Positions 35,398 through 46,504 are shown, numbered from the stretch's first letter. The stretch: DNA of 64,000 bases from Nitrospirillum sp034653275 (GCF_034653275.1 NZ_JAYEES010000004.1:682001-746000); one strand, 5' to 3'. The notes: generated by a model not told the origin, from the sequence alone. A program made the numbers and translations.

Positions 35398-35492
35398 GGC
35401 GCTTCCAGGGAATTGTGGTAGTGAAATAACCGCATAATCGATAACGGGCGGATGGCCCTGCCATCCCTGGGAAACCAAGCCAAGGCGCCATC

Positions 35493-36965
35493 ATGGCTGA
35501 AGTGCTGCAAGTCAATCCCTTCGATTTCGTCGTTTTCGGCGGTACCGGCGATCTTGCCATGCGCAAGCTCCTGCCCGGCCTCTACTACCGGGAGCGTGAC
35601 CGGCAGATGACGGACGAGAGCCGCATCATCGCCGTCAGCCGCACCGACCAGACGGTCGAGGATTTCCGGGGCACGGTGTGGGCGGCGCTGCAGCGCCACG
35701 TGCCCGCCGCCGACCTGGAGACGGCGGTGTGGGAGCGTTTCTCCGCCCGCTTGGGCTATGTGTCGCTGGACGCGACCAAGCCGGCCGGCTGGGAACCCCT
35801 GCAGACCCTGCTGAAGGGGCATGAGGACAAGGCCCGCGTCTGCTACCTCGCGACGGCCCCCAGCCTGTTCGGCGCCATCTGCCGCAACCTGCAATCGGCC
35901 GGTCTGGTGACCGACACCTGCCGCGTCGTGCTGGAGAAGCCCATCGGCCATGACGGGAAGTCCGCCAACGCCGTGAACGAGGAAGTGGGCGCCGTCTTCC
36001 CCGAGGACCGCATCTACCGCATCGACCATTACCTGGGTAAGGAGTCGGTGCAGAACCTGATGGTCCTGCGCTTCGGCAACGCCCTGTTCGAGCCGCTGTG
36101 GAACAGCAGCTGGATCGACCACATCCAGATCACCGTCGCCGAAAGCGTGGGCGTGGAAGGCCGGGCCGAGTACTACGACAAGGCCGGCGCCCTGCGCGAC
36201 ATGGTGCAGAACCACTTCCTGCAGCTGCTGTGCCTGGTGGCGATGGAGCCGCCGGCCCACCTGTCGGGCGACCAGATCCGCAATGAGAAGATCAAGGTGC
36301 TGCGGGCCCTGCGCCCCATCACCCAGGCCGACGTGAAGGTCAAGACCGTGCGCGGCCAGTATCGCGCCGGCTCCATCGACGGACAGCCGGTTCCGGGCTA
36401 CGCCGATGAGCTGACGCGGTCCAGCAACACCGAGACCCTGGTCGCCATCAAGGCCGAGATCGAGAACTGGCGCTGGAGCGGCGTGCCCTTCTACCTGCGC
36501 ACGGGCAAGCGCCTGCCGGTCCGCTATTCCGAGATCGTCGTCCAGTTCAAGGACGTGCCGCACAGCGTCTTCCCCAAGGGCTCGGGCGAGCTTATGGCCA
36601 ACCGCTTGGTCATCCGCCTGCAGCCGGATGAGGGCGTGCAGCTGAACATCATGACCAAGGTGCCCGGCCCCGGCGGCCTGCGCCTGCGCTCCGTGCCGCT
36701 GAACCTGTCCTATGCCGAGGCGTTCAAGGACCGCTATCCCGAGGCCTACGAGCGTTTGCTGATGGACGTGGTGCGGGGCAACCCGTCGCTGTTCATGCGC
36801 CGTGACGAGGTGGATGCCGCCTGGTCGTGGATCGACACCATCCTGGCCGGCTGGGAACAGACGGACATGCGCCCGGATCCATACGCCGCCGGCGGCTGGG
36901 GCCCCATCAGCGCCGCCCTGCTGCTGGACCGCGACGGTCGCCGTTGGCACGACCCCGAACTGTAA
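35493..36965 (+). CDS. zwf: Glucose-6-phosphate 1-dehydrogenase
   Basis: Oxidises glucose 6-phosphate to 6-phosphogluconolactone with NADP+, the entry to the Entner-Doudoroff and oxidative pentose phosphate routes. The 490-residue protein has the dinucleotide loop GGTGDLA (16-22), the EKP motif (148-150) and the substrate signature RIDHYLGKE with catalytic His at about 179. Family length is complete. It is the first of three co-directed genes (zwf, edd, eda). The lactonase gene pgl, often found between zwf and edd, is absent here. Upstream are a structured repeat and a 14-bp inverted repeat that may regulate it. Confidence 0.97.
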   Translation: MAEVLQVNPFDFVVFGGTGDLAMRKLLPGLYYRERDRQMTDESRIIAVSRTDQTVEDFRGTVWAALQRHVPAADLETAVWERFSARLGYVSLDATKPAGWEPLQTLLKGHEDKARVCYLATAPSLFGAICRNLQSAGLVTDTCRVVLEKPIGHDGKSANAVNEEVGAVFPEDRIYRIDHYLGKESVQNLMVLRFGNALFEPLWNSSWIDHIQITVAESVGVEGRAEYYDKAGALRDMVQNHFLQLLCLVAMEPPAHLSGDQIRNEKIKVLRALRPITQADVKVKTVRGQYRAGSIDGQPVPGYADELTRSSNTETLVAIKAEIENWRWSGVPFYLRTGKRLPVRYSEIVVQFKDVPHSVFPKGSGELMANRLVIRLQPDEGVQLNIMTKVPGPGGLRLRSVPLNLSYAEAFKDRYPEAYERLLMDVVRGNPSLFMRRDEVDAAWSWIDTILAGWEQTDMRPDPYAAGGWGPISAALLLDRDGRRWHDPEL

Positions 36966-37068
36966 CGGTTCGGCGGAGTTTATTCGACTTCTGCCCCCGG
37001 GGCCGGCGCCGCATCGCCGGTTCCGCCGGCGCCCCCACGTTCATGGCTCATCAGCCAGGGAGGACCCC

Positions 37069-38906
<1,838 letters not shown>

Positions 38907-38910
<4 letters not shown>

Positions 38911-39548
38911 GTTCGCAGAGCAAGTTGGGCGTGGGCGAAATCCTGGCCCTGGGACCTGTCGTCCCGGTCCTGATCATCGAGAAGGTCGAGGACGCCCTGC
39001 CGCTGGCCGAGGCCCTGGTCGAGGGTGGTGTGCGGGTGCTGGAAGTCACCTTGCGCACCGAGGCCGCCCTGGCCGCCATCGAGACAATCGCCGCCAAGGT
39101 GCCCGACGCCGTGGTCGGCGCCGGCACGGTGGTGACGCCGGACCAGGTGGGCCGCGTGCGCGACGCCGGGTCGCAGTTCATCGTCAGCCCCGGCTGCTAC
39201 CCCGCCCTGCTGGACGAGGTGCTGGCCCAGGGTGTGCCCTTCCTGCCCGGCACCGCCACCCCGTCCGAGGTGATGGCGCTGCAGGCCCGGGGCCTGCGCC
39301 ATGTGAAGCTGTTCCCGGCCGAGGCCGTGGGCGGCCTGAAGCTGATCAAGTCGCTGGCCTCGCCCCTGCCGGGCGTCACCTTCTGCCCCACGGGCGGCAT
39401 CACCGTGAAGACGGCGCCCGATTACCTGGCCCAGCCCAACGTCGCCTGCGTCGGCGGCTCGTGGCTGACGCCGGCGAACCTGGTGGCGGCCAAGGATTGG
39501 GCCGGCATCACCAAGCTGGCGCGGGAAGCGGCGGCCCTGCGGGGCTGA
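38907..39548 (+). CDS. eda: 2-keto-3-deoxy-6-phosphogluconate (KDPG) aldolase
   Basis: Splits KDPG to pyruvate and glyceraldehyde 3-phosphate, the last step of the Entner-Doudoroff pathway. The 213-residue class I aldolase has the catalytic Glu46 (EVTLRT), the phosphate-binding Arg50, the Schiff-base Lys134 (HVKLFPAE) and GGIT near the C-terminus. The start overlaps the edd stop as ATGA, so the two are translationally coupled. A strong terminator follows at 39573-39598. Confidence 0.97.
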
Positions 39549-39572
39549 GCCAACGCTTTCGTTTTTCCTGTG

Positions 39573-39606
39573 ATCGCCCGGCCTTGTGGCCGGGCGATTG
39601 TCGTTT
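39573..39606 (+). terminator. Terminator of the Entner-Doudoroff operon
   Basis: Perfect 11-bp stem ATCGCCCGGCC (39573-39583) and GGCCGGGCGAT (39588-39598) with loop TTGT, followed by TGTCGTTT. It lies 25 bases after eda. Confidence 0.88.
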
Positions 39607-39623
39607 GAGGATTATGATACCCC

Positions 39624-39765
39624 GGTACGAGAGGTGGACTCGTGCCGCGGTAGCCCGCGCCTGCGGGCGCCGGAGCGAGTACCGCGGGGCGCAGCGAGGA
39701 AGCCAAGGGCGCGAATGCGCCCGCCGGCGCCTGAGGGGCACTTTGGGAGGTCACGACCAAATGCC
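39624..39765. repeat. Structured intergenic region with two-hairpin repeat, copy B
   Basis: From left to right: GGTACGAG/CTCGTGCC (39624-39631 and 39639-39646); an outer stem CCGCGGTA/TACCGCGG (39645-39652 and 39680-39687) enclosing GCCCGC-GCCT-GCGGGC (39653-39668); then CGAGGAAGCC (39695-39704); hairpin 1 GGGCGC-GAAT-GCGCCC (39707-39722); GGCGCCTGAGGGG (39726-39738); and hairpin 2 GGCACTTTGG/CCAAATGCC (39737-39746 and 39757-39765) with a loop holding GGTCACG. The part from 39695 matches copy A. The region lies between the eda terminator and the ECF sigma gene, with no open frame of note. Confidence 0.7.
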
Positions 39766-39860
39766 TGCGCGTATGACGCCCAATTCCTAAATTTTCATGA
39801 CAGATGGCAGGGTTCACGGTCGACGCGCATCTAATGGCCGAGGGTTGGATGGGCGGATCG

Positions 39861-40481
39861 ATGTTGAAATCAGCAAAGCGGATAACGGACGAGCGGGCGC
39901 ATTGGCTGGCCGTCAACGTCGTCCCGCATGAACCGGCGTTGCGGTCGTGGTTGAAGCGCAAGGCGTCGCTGCAGTTCGACGTCGATGACGTGGTGCAGGA
40001 GACCTATGCCATCCTAGCCACCAAGGCCTCCGTGGACACCATCAACGACCCCAAGACCTACGCGTTCCAGGTGGCCTATTCCGTCATCCTGCAGCAACTG
40101 CGCCATTCCCGCGTGGTGCCCATCACCGCCGTGGCCGACATCGGCACCCTGGAGACGGTGATGGATGAGCCGTCGCCGGAGGACACGGTGCTGGCCCGGT
40201 TCGAACTGGAGCAGGTGCAGCGCGCCATCGAGGCCTTGCCGCGCAAGACCCGGACGGCCTTCGTCATGCGCCGGGTGGAAGGCCTGTCGCAGCAGGAGAT
40301 CGCGCGCCGGATGAATCTGTCCGAACACACCATCCAGAAGCACGTGGCCCGGGGCATCAAGCTGCTGCTGGCCCAGTTCGGACGCGATGGGTCGGATGGG
40401 GCGGCGAAGTCGTCGGCGGATAAGAAGAAGACAGGGTTGGAAGAGCGTGATCACGCACAGGCCAAGCGCAAGGTCCATTGA
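39861..40481 (+). CDS. FecI-like ECF sigma factor
   Basis: Extracytoplasmic-function sigma factor expected to direct RNA polymerase to the receptor promoter downstream. Region 2 includes LQFDVDDVVQETYAILA and region 4 reads ALPRKTRTAFVMRRVEGLSQQEIARRMNLSEHTIQKHVARG, the HTH that contacts the -35 element. ATG 39861 (MLKSAKRIT) is used, giving 206 residues; in-frame ATGs at 39834 and 39849 remain possible. The C-terminal tail after region 4 is rich in Lys and overlaps the fecR start by 35 bases, so the sigma and its regulator are coupled. Likely kept inactive by the neighbouring FecR until the receptor binds its ligand. Confidence 0.88.
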   Translation: MLKSAKRITDERAHWLAVNVVPHEPALRSWLKRKASLQFDVDDVVQETYAILATKASVDTINDPKTYAFQVAYSVILQQLRHSRVVPITAVADIGTLETVMDEPSPEDTVLARFELEQVQRAIEALPRKTRTAFVMRRVEGLSQQEIARRMNLSEHTIQKHVARGIKLLLAQFGRDGSDGAAKSSADKKKTGLEERDHAQAKRKVH

Positions 40482-41493
40482 TGAGGCGGCGGCCCACTGG
40501 GTCGCCCGCCTGGACGCCGGCGCGCTGACCCCGGCGGAAGAGACCGAACTGACGGAGTGGCTGGACAGCGACACCCGCTGCGTCGGGGCGATGGCGCGCG
40601 CCCAGGCCTATTTCGTCAGCCCGCGCATGGAACTGGCCATGCGCATCCTGCGCCGGCCCCCGGCACCGTCCGTGGCCCAGTGGGGCACCCTGCCGCGCCG
40701 CGCCGTGCTGATGGGTGCCGCCGCCTCCGTCCTGGGTGCCGCCGTGCTCATCCGCCGCCCGGCGCCGGCCGCCGGCCGCCGCTACGCCTCCGAGGTGGGG
40801 GAGGTGCGGCGCATCCCCTTGCCCGACGGGTCCAAGATCACCCTGAACACCGACAGCGTGCTGGAGGTCGACTACCGCGAGGACAGCCGCACCGTCCGCC
40901 TGCTGAAGGGTGAGGCCTATTTCGAGGTGGCCAAGAACCCTGACCGGCCCTTCATCGTCCAGGGCCCCAAGGCCCAGGCGCGGGCCGTCGGCACCGCCTA
41001 TGCCGTGCGGCTGGAGGATGACAAGGGCGGCATGCGCGTGCAGGTGGCGTCCGGCAGGGTGGCGGTGGAACTGCCGCCGCCGGCCGCACCCGCCACGGCG
41101 TGGCAGGCGCTGGAACGGCTGTGGACGCCATCGGCCGGCGCCATCAACGGCACCCACGTCACCGCCAACCAGGAGGCGGAGGTGCGCGTCGGCCTGAACG
41201 CCGCCGGCGTGGAGGAGGTGCAGGTCTCCCTCCGCGACGTGGCGCCCGGCGCCCTGGGCCGCAGCCTGATGTGGCGCGAGGGCTTGCTGTCCTTCGAGGG
41301 CGTGACCCTGGCGGAGGCGGCGGCCGAGTTCGCCCGCTATTCCGTCCAGAAGATCGTGGTGAAGGGGGCGGCGCACGAGCGCATCTCCGGTCTGTTCGCC
41401 GCCACCGATCCGGCCGGCTTCGCCCGCGCCATCGCCCAGGGCTTGCGTATCAAGAGCAGGCGGGAGGGGGACGTCATCACCCTTTATAAATAA
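40447..41493 (+). CDS. FecR-family anti-sigma / sigma regulator
   Basis: Inner-membrane protein that relays the state of the outer-membrane receptor to the ECF sigma factor. It is 348 residues from the GTG at 40447, preceded by GGAAG. An N-terminal cytosolic sigma-binding part (DEAAAHWVARLDAG, DUF4880-like) leads to one transmembrane helix at about 85-102, starting with twin arginine PRRAVLMGAAAS. The periplasmic FecR domain follows (GEVRRIPLPDGSKITLNTDSVLEVDY...GEAYFEVAKNPDRPFIV), with a C-terminal STN-like DUF4974 segment. It overlaps the sigma gene and precedes the receptor by about 200 bases. A start further upstream would run far into the sigma gene and is rejected. Confidence 0.9.
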   Translation: MITHRPSARSIDEAAAHWVARLDAGALTPAEETELTEWLDSDTRCVGAMARAQAYFVSPRMELAMRILRRPPAPSVAQWGTLPRRAVLMGAAASVLGAAVLIRRPAPAAGRRYASEVGEVRRIPLPDGSKITLNTDSVLEVDYREDSRTVRLLKGEAYFEVAKNPDRPFIVQGPKAQARAVGTAYAVRLEDDKGGMRVQVASGRVAVELPPPAAPATAWQALERLWTPSAGAINGTHVTANQEAEVRVGLNAAGVEEVQVSLRDVAPGALGRSLMWREGLLSFEGVTLAEAAAEFARYSVQKIVVKGAAHERISGLFAATDPAGFARAIAQGLRIKSRREGDVITLYK

Positions 41494-41690
41494 AGCTTGT
41501 GTGGATGAACGGCCGTGACGCGAAGTCGAAATGCTTGCGTCACTCAAATTAAATAATGAGAGCGCCAAAATATAAAAGTTTCATTACGGATGGCTTGGTT
41601 GGCTCCCCAAAATAATCTAAGGGGCGTGAGGGCGATGAACGCCCCGCGATTGGCAGTCAGACACTGATATTGCTGGGGGAGTCAGTGAAA
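41494..41690 (+). promoter_or_regulatory. AT-rich leader of the TonB-dependent receptor gene
   Basis: Base composition drops sharply at about 41540-41615, unlike the rest of the window, as expected of a regulated promoter. A stem GGGGCGT/ACGCCCC (41621-41627 and 41639-41645) and a second stem CACTGA/TCAGTG (41662-41667 and 41682-41687) follow. The loop of the second presents the GGGGGAG ribosome-binding site. The ECF sigma probably acts here, but no motif can be named. Confidence 0.4.
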
Positions 41691-44627
41691 ATGTTTAAGT
41701 CTTTGCGCCCGATGCTGCTGTGCGGCGCGGCGTCCGCCGTCATCGCGTTCAGCGCGCCCGCCACGGCCCAGACGCGCAGCTTCGACCTGCCGGTCCAGCC
41801 GGCCGTCAGCGCCATCCCGGCCTTCGCCAAGCAGGCCGGCATCCAGATCGTGGCGCCGGCGGGCCAGTTGGACGGCATCAGCACCCAGGCCATCCATGGC
41901 GAGCTGGATCGCAAGAAGGCCTTGGCCACCCTGTTGCAGGGCACACCCCTGGTGGTGTCGTCCGACGACGGCGCCGTGGTGGTGCTGCAGATGGGGACAC
42001 CCGCCAAGGCCTCCGCCGCGGCACCCCGGCCGCAGGCGCGCGCGAACGACGATCCGCTGGAAGAGGTGGTGGTGACCAGCTTCCGCGAAAGCCTGGCGCA
42101 GGCCAAGGCGCTGAAGCGCGAGGCCGTCGGATCGGAGGAGGTGATCGTCGCGGAAGACATCGCCGCGTTTCCCGACCTGAACCTGGCGGAATCGCTTCAG
42201 CGCGTGCCCGGTGTCACCATCAACCGCGATTCCGGCGAAGGCCGGCAGATCACCTTGCGCGGCCTGGGTCCGGACTTCACCCGCACGCAGCTGAACGGCA
42301 TGGAAGTGCTGGGCAACACCGCCTCGGGCATGGACAATCGCGGCGCCGTCAGCCGCACCCGCAGCTTCGACTACAGCCTGTTCGCCTCCGAACTGTTCGA
42401 CCGCGTGACGGTCGAGAAGTCCTACGCCGCCGAACAGGATGAGGGCGGCATCGGAGGCACGGTGGGCCTCAGCACCGCCAAGCCCTTCGATTACGATGGC
42501 TTCAAGGCCGTGTTCTCGGCCAAGGGCCAGAACAACAGCAACACCGACAGCGTGACGCCGCGCATGGTGGGCCTGCTCTCCAACCGCTGGGGCGATTTCG
42601 GCGCCCTGGTGTCGGTGGCCTACAGCACCAATGACAGCAACGAATACGGCTACCGCAACTGGGGCTGGAGCCAGATCAAGGTGAACCCGGCCAACATCGG
42701 CCCGGGCGTCAGCGCCGCCGACGCCGCCAAGATGGCGTCCGGCACCATCTACGCGCCCCAGGCCGACACCTATTCCACCTGGTTCGACCATCGCACCCGC
42801 CTGGGCAGCACGCTCGCCCTGCAGTACGAACCGGAGAACGGCCTGAAGCTGGGCTTCGACGCCCTGTACAGCCGCCTGACCAACGACCGCAAGGACTACG
42901 CCATGGCGGCGGGCGGCAGCAACGCCCTGACAGGCAACGTTTCCGGCACGCAGGTGCTGCAGTCGGCCGTCATCCAGGGCAACACCCTGGTGGCCGCCAA
43001 CTACACCGGCGTGGACATGCGCAACGAGTACAACACCGAAAGCGACAGCACCGACTTCTACCAGACGGTGCTGCACGGGTCCGACCAGATCACGGACCGG
43101 CTGCTGGTCAAGGGTATGGTGGGCTACTCCCGCTCCGATTATGAGCTGCCCTACTTCGACAAAGTGTTCCTGCAGGCGAAGAACCAGGGCATAGGCTTCG
43201 ACGACCGCACCACCATGCCGGTCAACACCTACAGCTTCAACACCACCGACCCGTCGCTGTGGAACCTGATGCGCCTGGACACCCAGGCCAACAAGATCAT
43301 CAATTCCTACAAGAACGCCAAGCTGGACTTCGAATACGCGCTGACCGACAGCTCCACCATCAAGACCGGCTTCGAATACAAGCGCTTCGAGGATGAGGGC
43401 GCGCAGTACAACAACAAGGTATTCTACAACGTCCCGGCGGACAGGGCGATCCCGGCCAGCACCAAGTACACGGTGCCCTACGACACCCTGGTGCCCTATA
43501 TCGTCGGCGACGTGGACGCCATCTACAAGCTGATCGGGCAGACGCGGGACATCGAAAACGCCAAGTTCCTGTCGCCGGGCTCGGACTACCACGTCACGGA
43601 AGACACCAAGGGCGGCTACATCCAGTACGACCTGGACACGGACGTCATGGAGCGGCGGCTGAAGGCCAATGTCGGCCTGCGTTACTACTCCACCGACCTG
43701 ACCTCCGCCGGCTCGGTCAATTCCGGCGGGGTGCTGAAGCCGGTGACGGTGCCGCACACCTACAGCGGCGTGCTGCCGGCCGCCAACCTGGCCTATTTCG
43801 TGGAGCCCGACCTAGTGGCGCGCCTCAGCGCCAACCGCAACATCAGCCGCCCGGCCCTGTCCGACCTGCAAGCCGCCGGCACCATCACCACCGCGCCCTT
43901 CGGCGGCAGCCTGACCATCGGCAATCCCGACCTGAAGCCCTTCACGGCGGACGCGGTGGAAGGTTCGCTGGAGTACTACGACGGCAAGGTCGGCTTCGTG
44001 TCCATCGGCGCCTTTTACAAGAAGCTGAACTCCTTCATCAGCGCCACCACGGTGACGGAGCCGTATTCCGCCACCGGCTATCCGCTGTCGTTCCTGCTGC
44101 CGGGGCAGACCGGCGCCACGCCCTACAACGTGTCCCAGCCGGTGAACGTCTCCGGCGCCAGCATCAAGGGCGTGGAGGTGGCGGTGCAGCGCGACTTCGA
44201 CTTCCTGCCCGCCCCCTTCAACCACCTGGGCATGGTCGCCAACGGCACCTTCGCCGACGGCAGCTCCCCCGCCATCATCAACGGCAAGTCCTACGACCTG
44301 CCGCTGGTCAACCTGTCGCGCTTCTCGGCCAACGCCACGCTGTACTACGAAACCGAGACCTGGGGCGTGCGCATCTCCGAGGCCTACCGCAGCCAGTACC
44401 TGGACAGCATCGGCGGCAACGGCAACGTGGGCGAGGCGTATGAGCCGACCAACAACGTCGACTTCTCCGCCCACTACAACGTCACCCCGCACATCAAGGT
44501 GACGCTGGAGGGCCTGAACCTGACCGATGAGCACATCGTGCAGTTCACCGACCTGACCGCGCATCGCATCGAGGTCAACACCTCCAGCGGTCGCACCTTC
44601 CTGTGGGGCGTGACCTGCGAGTTCTAA
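41691..44627 (+). CDS. TonB-dependent receptor with N-terminal STN signalling domain
   Basis: Outer-membrane active transporter of 978 residues. A signal peptide ends at about ATAQ (27). The STN domain at 35-100 (SFDLPVQPAVSAIPAFAKQAGIQIVAP) contacts FecR. A TonB-box-like DPLEEVVVTS is at about 121-130, then come the plug (LRGLGPDFTRTQLNGMEV) and a 22-strand barrel ending in Phe. The plug wording and DEGGIGGTVGL place it in the TonB-Xanth-Caul group (TIGR01782 type), many members of which take up carbohydrates; an iron chelate is the alternative. It follows a sigma/FecR pair and so should be auto-regulated by its ligand. ATG 41691 is preceded by GGGGGAG. Strong terminator after the gene. Confidence 0.93.
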   Translation: MFKSLRPMLLCGAASAVIAFSAPATAQTRSFDLPVQPAVSAIPAFAKQAGIQIVAPAGQLDGISTQAIHGELDRKKALATLLQGTPLVVSSDDGAVVVLQMGTPAKASAAAPRPQARANDDPLEEVVVTSFRESLAQAKALKREAVGSEEVIVAEDIAAFPDLNLAESLQRVPGVTINRDSGEGRQITLRGLGPDFTRTQLNGMEVLGNTASGMDNRGAVSRTRSFDYSLFASELFDRVTVEKSYAAEQDEGGIGGTVGLSTAKPFDYDGFKAVFSAKGQNNSNTDSVTPRMVGLLSNRWGDFGALVSVAYSTNDSNEYGYRNWGWSQIKVNPANIGPGVSAADAAKMASGTIYAPQADTYSTWFDHRTRLGSTLALQYEPENGLKLGFDALYSRLTNDRKDYAMAAGGSNALTGNVSGTQVLQSAVIQGNTLVAANYTGVDMRNEYNTESDSTDFYQTVLHGSDQITDRLLVKGMVGYSRSDYELPYFDKVFLQAKNQGIGFDDRTTMPVNTYSFNTTDPSLWNLMRLDTQANKIINSYKNAKLDFEYALTDSSTIKTGFEYKRFEDEGAQYNNKVFYNVPADRAIPASTKYTVPYDTLVPYIVGDVDAIYKLIGQTRDIENAKFLSPGSDYHVTEDTKGGYIQYDLDTDVMERRLKANVGLRYYSTDLTSAGSVNSGGVLKPVTVPHTYSGVLPAANLAYFVEPDLVARLSANRNISRPALSDLQAAGTITTAPFGGSLTIGNPDLKPFTADAVEGSLEYYDGKVGFVSIGAFYKKLNSFISATTVTEPYSATGYPLSFLLPGQTGATPYNVSQPVNVSGASIKGVEVAVQRDFDFLPAPFNHLGMVANGTFADGSSPAIINGKSYDLPLVNLSRFSANATLYYETETWGVRISEAYRSQYLDSIGGNGNVGEAYEPTNNVDFSAHYNVTPHIKVTLEGLNLTDEHIVQFTDLTAHRIEVNTSSGRTFLWGVTCEF

Positions 44628-44663
44628 AGTTTCAAAACCAGTAAGGCGGTTGGGTTTCCGAGG

Positions 44664-44695
44664 GGCGTCGGCGGGTAACCGCCGGCGCCTTTTTT
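44664..44695 (+). terminator. Rho-independent terminator of the receptor gene
   Basis: GGCGTCGGCGG (44664-44674) and CCGCCGGCGCC (44679-44689), loop GTAA, then six T. One T-G pair in the stem. Confidence 0.92.
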
Positions 44696-44747
44696 GCGCG
44701 GCATCGGAGCACTTGCCCAGGGTACCGGCGCCCGGCACAGTGCGGGC

Positions 44748-46475
44748 ATGACCGACCACCCGTCCCCCCTGCACCTGACGCTCGACGACGACGGCATCGC
44801 CTATGCGACGCTGGACGCGCCCAGCCGCACCAACCTGCTGGACGATGCCCTGATCGCGGCGCTGGACGAATTGGCCGCCATCCTGGAGGACCGGGAGGAG
44901 GTGCGCGGCCTGGTCATCGCCTCGGCCAAGGGGCATTTCCTGCTGGGGCGGGAACCGCTGGGCCTGCTGGCCCTGGCCGACGCGGCCCCTGGCCTGTCGG
45001 ACGACGCGCTGCTGGCCGCCATCGCCCCCTATGGCGACGCGCTGCGCCGGCTGGAAGGAACGGCCAAGCCCATCGCGGCGGCGCTCAGCGGCTCCGCCCT
45101 GGGGCCGGGATTGGAACTGGCGCTGGCCTGCGGCTACCGCGTGTCTACCGACCATCCCGCCGCGCAATTCGGCTTTCCCGACCAGCGCCTGGGCCTGATG
45201 CCCATGGCCGGCGGCACCCAGCGCCTGCCCCGCCTGCTGGGCTGGGTGGGGGCGCACGATTTGCTGTCGGGCGGCCATATGGTGACGGCGCCGGCGGCGC
45301 TGGAGCTGAAGCTGGTGAATGAGGTGGTGCCGGCCAGCCACGTGCGCAGCGCCGCCCGGGCCTGGGTGCGCGGCCGTCTGGGCAACACGGCGGAAGCGCC
45401 CTTCATCGTCGGGCAGAAGCGCCGGCCCATCGCCGTGGCCTCCGCCACCGCCGCCATCGAGACGGCGATTAGCCAGGGCCTGGGCCTGTCGCTGGACGAG
45501 GGCCTGGCCCTGGAACGGGCGCTGGCCGCCGGCCTGCTGCGGCGGGGGGAGGTGGCGGCCCTGGTCCGCACCCTGGTGGTGGCGAAGGGGGAGGCGGACA
45601 AGGCCGCCTGGCGGCCGGCCCTGCCGGCGGCGGAATTGTCGCGCGTGGCCGTGCTGGGCCGGGGGCCGGCGGCTGACGCCGTGGCCCTGGCCGCCCGCCG
45701 CGCCGGATTGGACGTGCATGCCGTGGCCGACGCCGAAGGCTTGGATGACCTGGCGCCCGCCAAGCTGGGCGGCCGCAAGATCGAGATCCTGTTCGATGCC
45801 AGCCGGGAAGATGGGACGGCCAAGCGCGCCCTGCTGGCCAAGGCCGAGGCGGTGTTGGGCGAGGACGCCTTGCTGGTGCTGACGGGGCCGCGCCTGCGCG
45901 TGGGCGCGGTGGCGCAGGGCCTGGCCTGGCCAGACCGGCTGGTGGGCCTGTATCTGCCCGCCGATGGTGGGGTGGCGGAGGTGGTGGCGGGCCCTGCGAC
46001 CTCGGCGCCCGCCCTGTCCATCGCGGTGGATGCCGCGCGGCGCCTGGGCCGCACGCCCTTCCGGGTGGAGGATGGCGAGGGCCGCTTCCTGGCCCGGCTG
46101 ACCGCCGCCTATTTCCGCGCCGCGCTGGATTTGGGGCCCACTGTGGGCGCCGCCGACACCGACGCCGCCGCCCGCGCCGCCGGCTTGGCCGAAGGCCCCT
46201 GGGCCCTGGCCCGCCGGCTGGGCTACGCCGCCGTGACCGACCTAGTGGGGGAGGAGGGGGCCGTGGCCGTCCTGGCGGCCCTGAAGCGTCCGCCGGACGA
46301 CCCCGCGCCCGCCGATGCCGGCCCGCGCATGATGGCGGCCGTGCGCACCGCCATGGTGACGGCCCTGGCCGAGGGCCTGGTGAACGACGCCGTCGCCGCC
46401 GACCTGATGGCCGTGCTGGGCTTCGGCTGGCCCACCGCCAGCGGCGGACCCTTGGGCAGCTTCGCGCGGCGTTAA
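44748..46475 (+). CDS. Degenerate FadJ/FadB-like protein (enoyl-CoA hydratase plus remnant 3-hydroxyacyl-CoA dehydrogenase)
   Basis: A 575-residue protein, shorter than the usual 700-plus residues of the fatty acid oxidation alpha subunit. Residues about 1-190 follow the crotonase fold: GSALGPGLELALACGYRV retains one catalytic Glu, but the second, in the FadB LPE motif, is Asp here (FPDQRLGLMP). The dehydrogenase part has lost its features: the NAD loop GxGxxG is GRGPAAD, and the catalytic His of GLHFFNP is Tyr (GLYLPADG). Dehydrogenase activity is therefore unlikely and hydratase activity doubtful. No fadA thiolase is adjacent. The frame is open throughout with normal codon use, so the protein is probably expressed and may have a different role. 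Confidence 0.75.
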   Translation: MTDHPSPLHLTLDDDGIAYATLDAPSRTNLLDDALIAALDELAAILEDREEVRGLVIASAKGHFLLGREPLGLLALADAAPGLSDDALLAAIAPYGDALRRLEGTAKPIAAALSGSALGPGLELALACGYRVSTDHPAAQFGFPDQRLGLMPMAGGTQRLPRLLGWVGAHDLLSGGHMVTAPAALELKLVNEVVPASHVRSAARAWVRGRLGNTAEAPFIVGQKRRPIAVASATAAIETAISQGLGLSLDEGLALERALAAGLLRRGEVAALVRTLVVAKGEADKAAWRPALPAAELSRVAVLGRGPAADAVALAARRAGLDVHAVADAEGLDDLAPAKLGGRKIEILFDASREDGTAKRALLAKAEAVLGEDALLVLTGPRLRVGAVAQGLAWPDRLVGLYLPADGGVAEVVAGPATSAPALSIAVDAARRLGRTPFRVEDGEGRFLARLTAAYFRAALDLGPTVGAADTDAAARAAGLAEGPWALARRLGYAAVTDLVGEEGAVAVLAALKRPPDDPAPADAGPRMMAAVRTAMVTALAEGLVNDAVAADLMAVLGFGWPTASGGPLGSFARR

Positions 46476-46504
46476 AATGCGCCCTTAGACGCCGAAAACA
46501 AGAA

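Noticed and set aside
35405..35440. CATAAT as a zwf promoter -10 box
   Set aside because: The nearest TTGTGG gives a 14-base spacer and no other -35 box fits, so it is not reported as a promoter.
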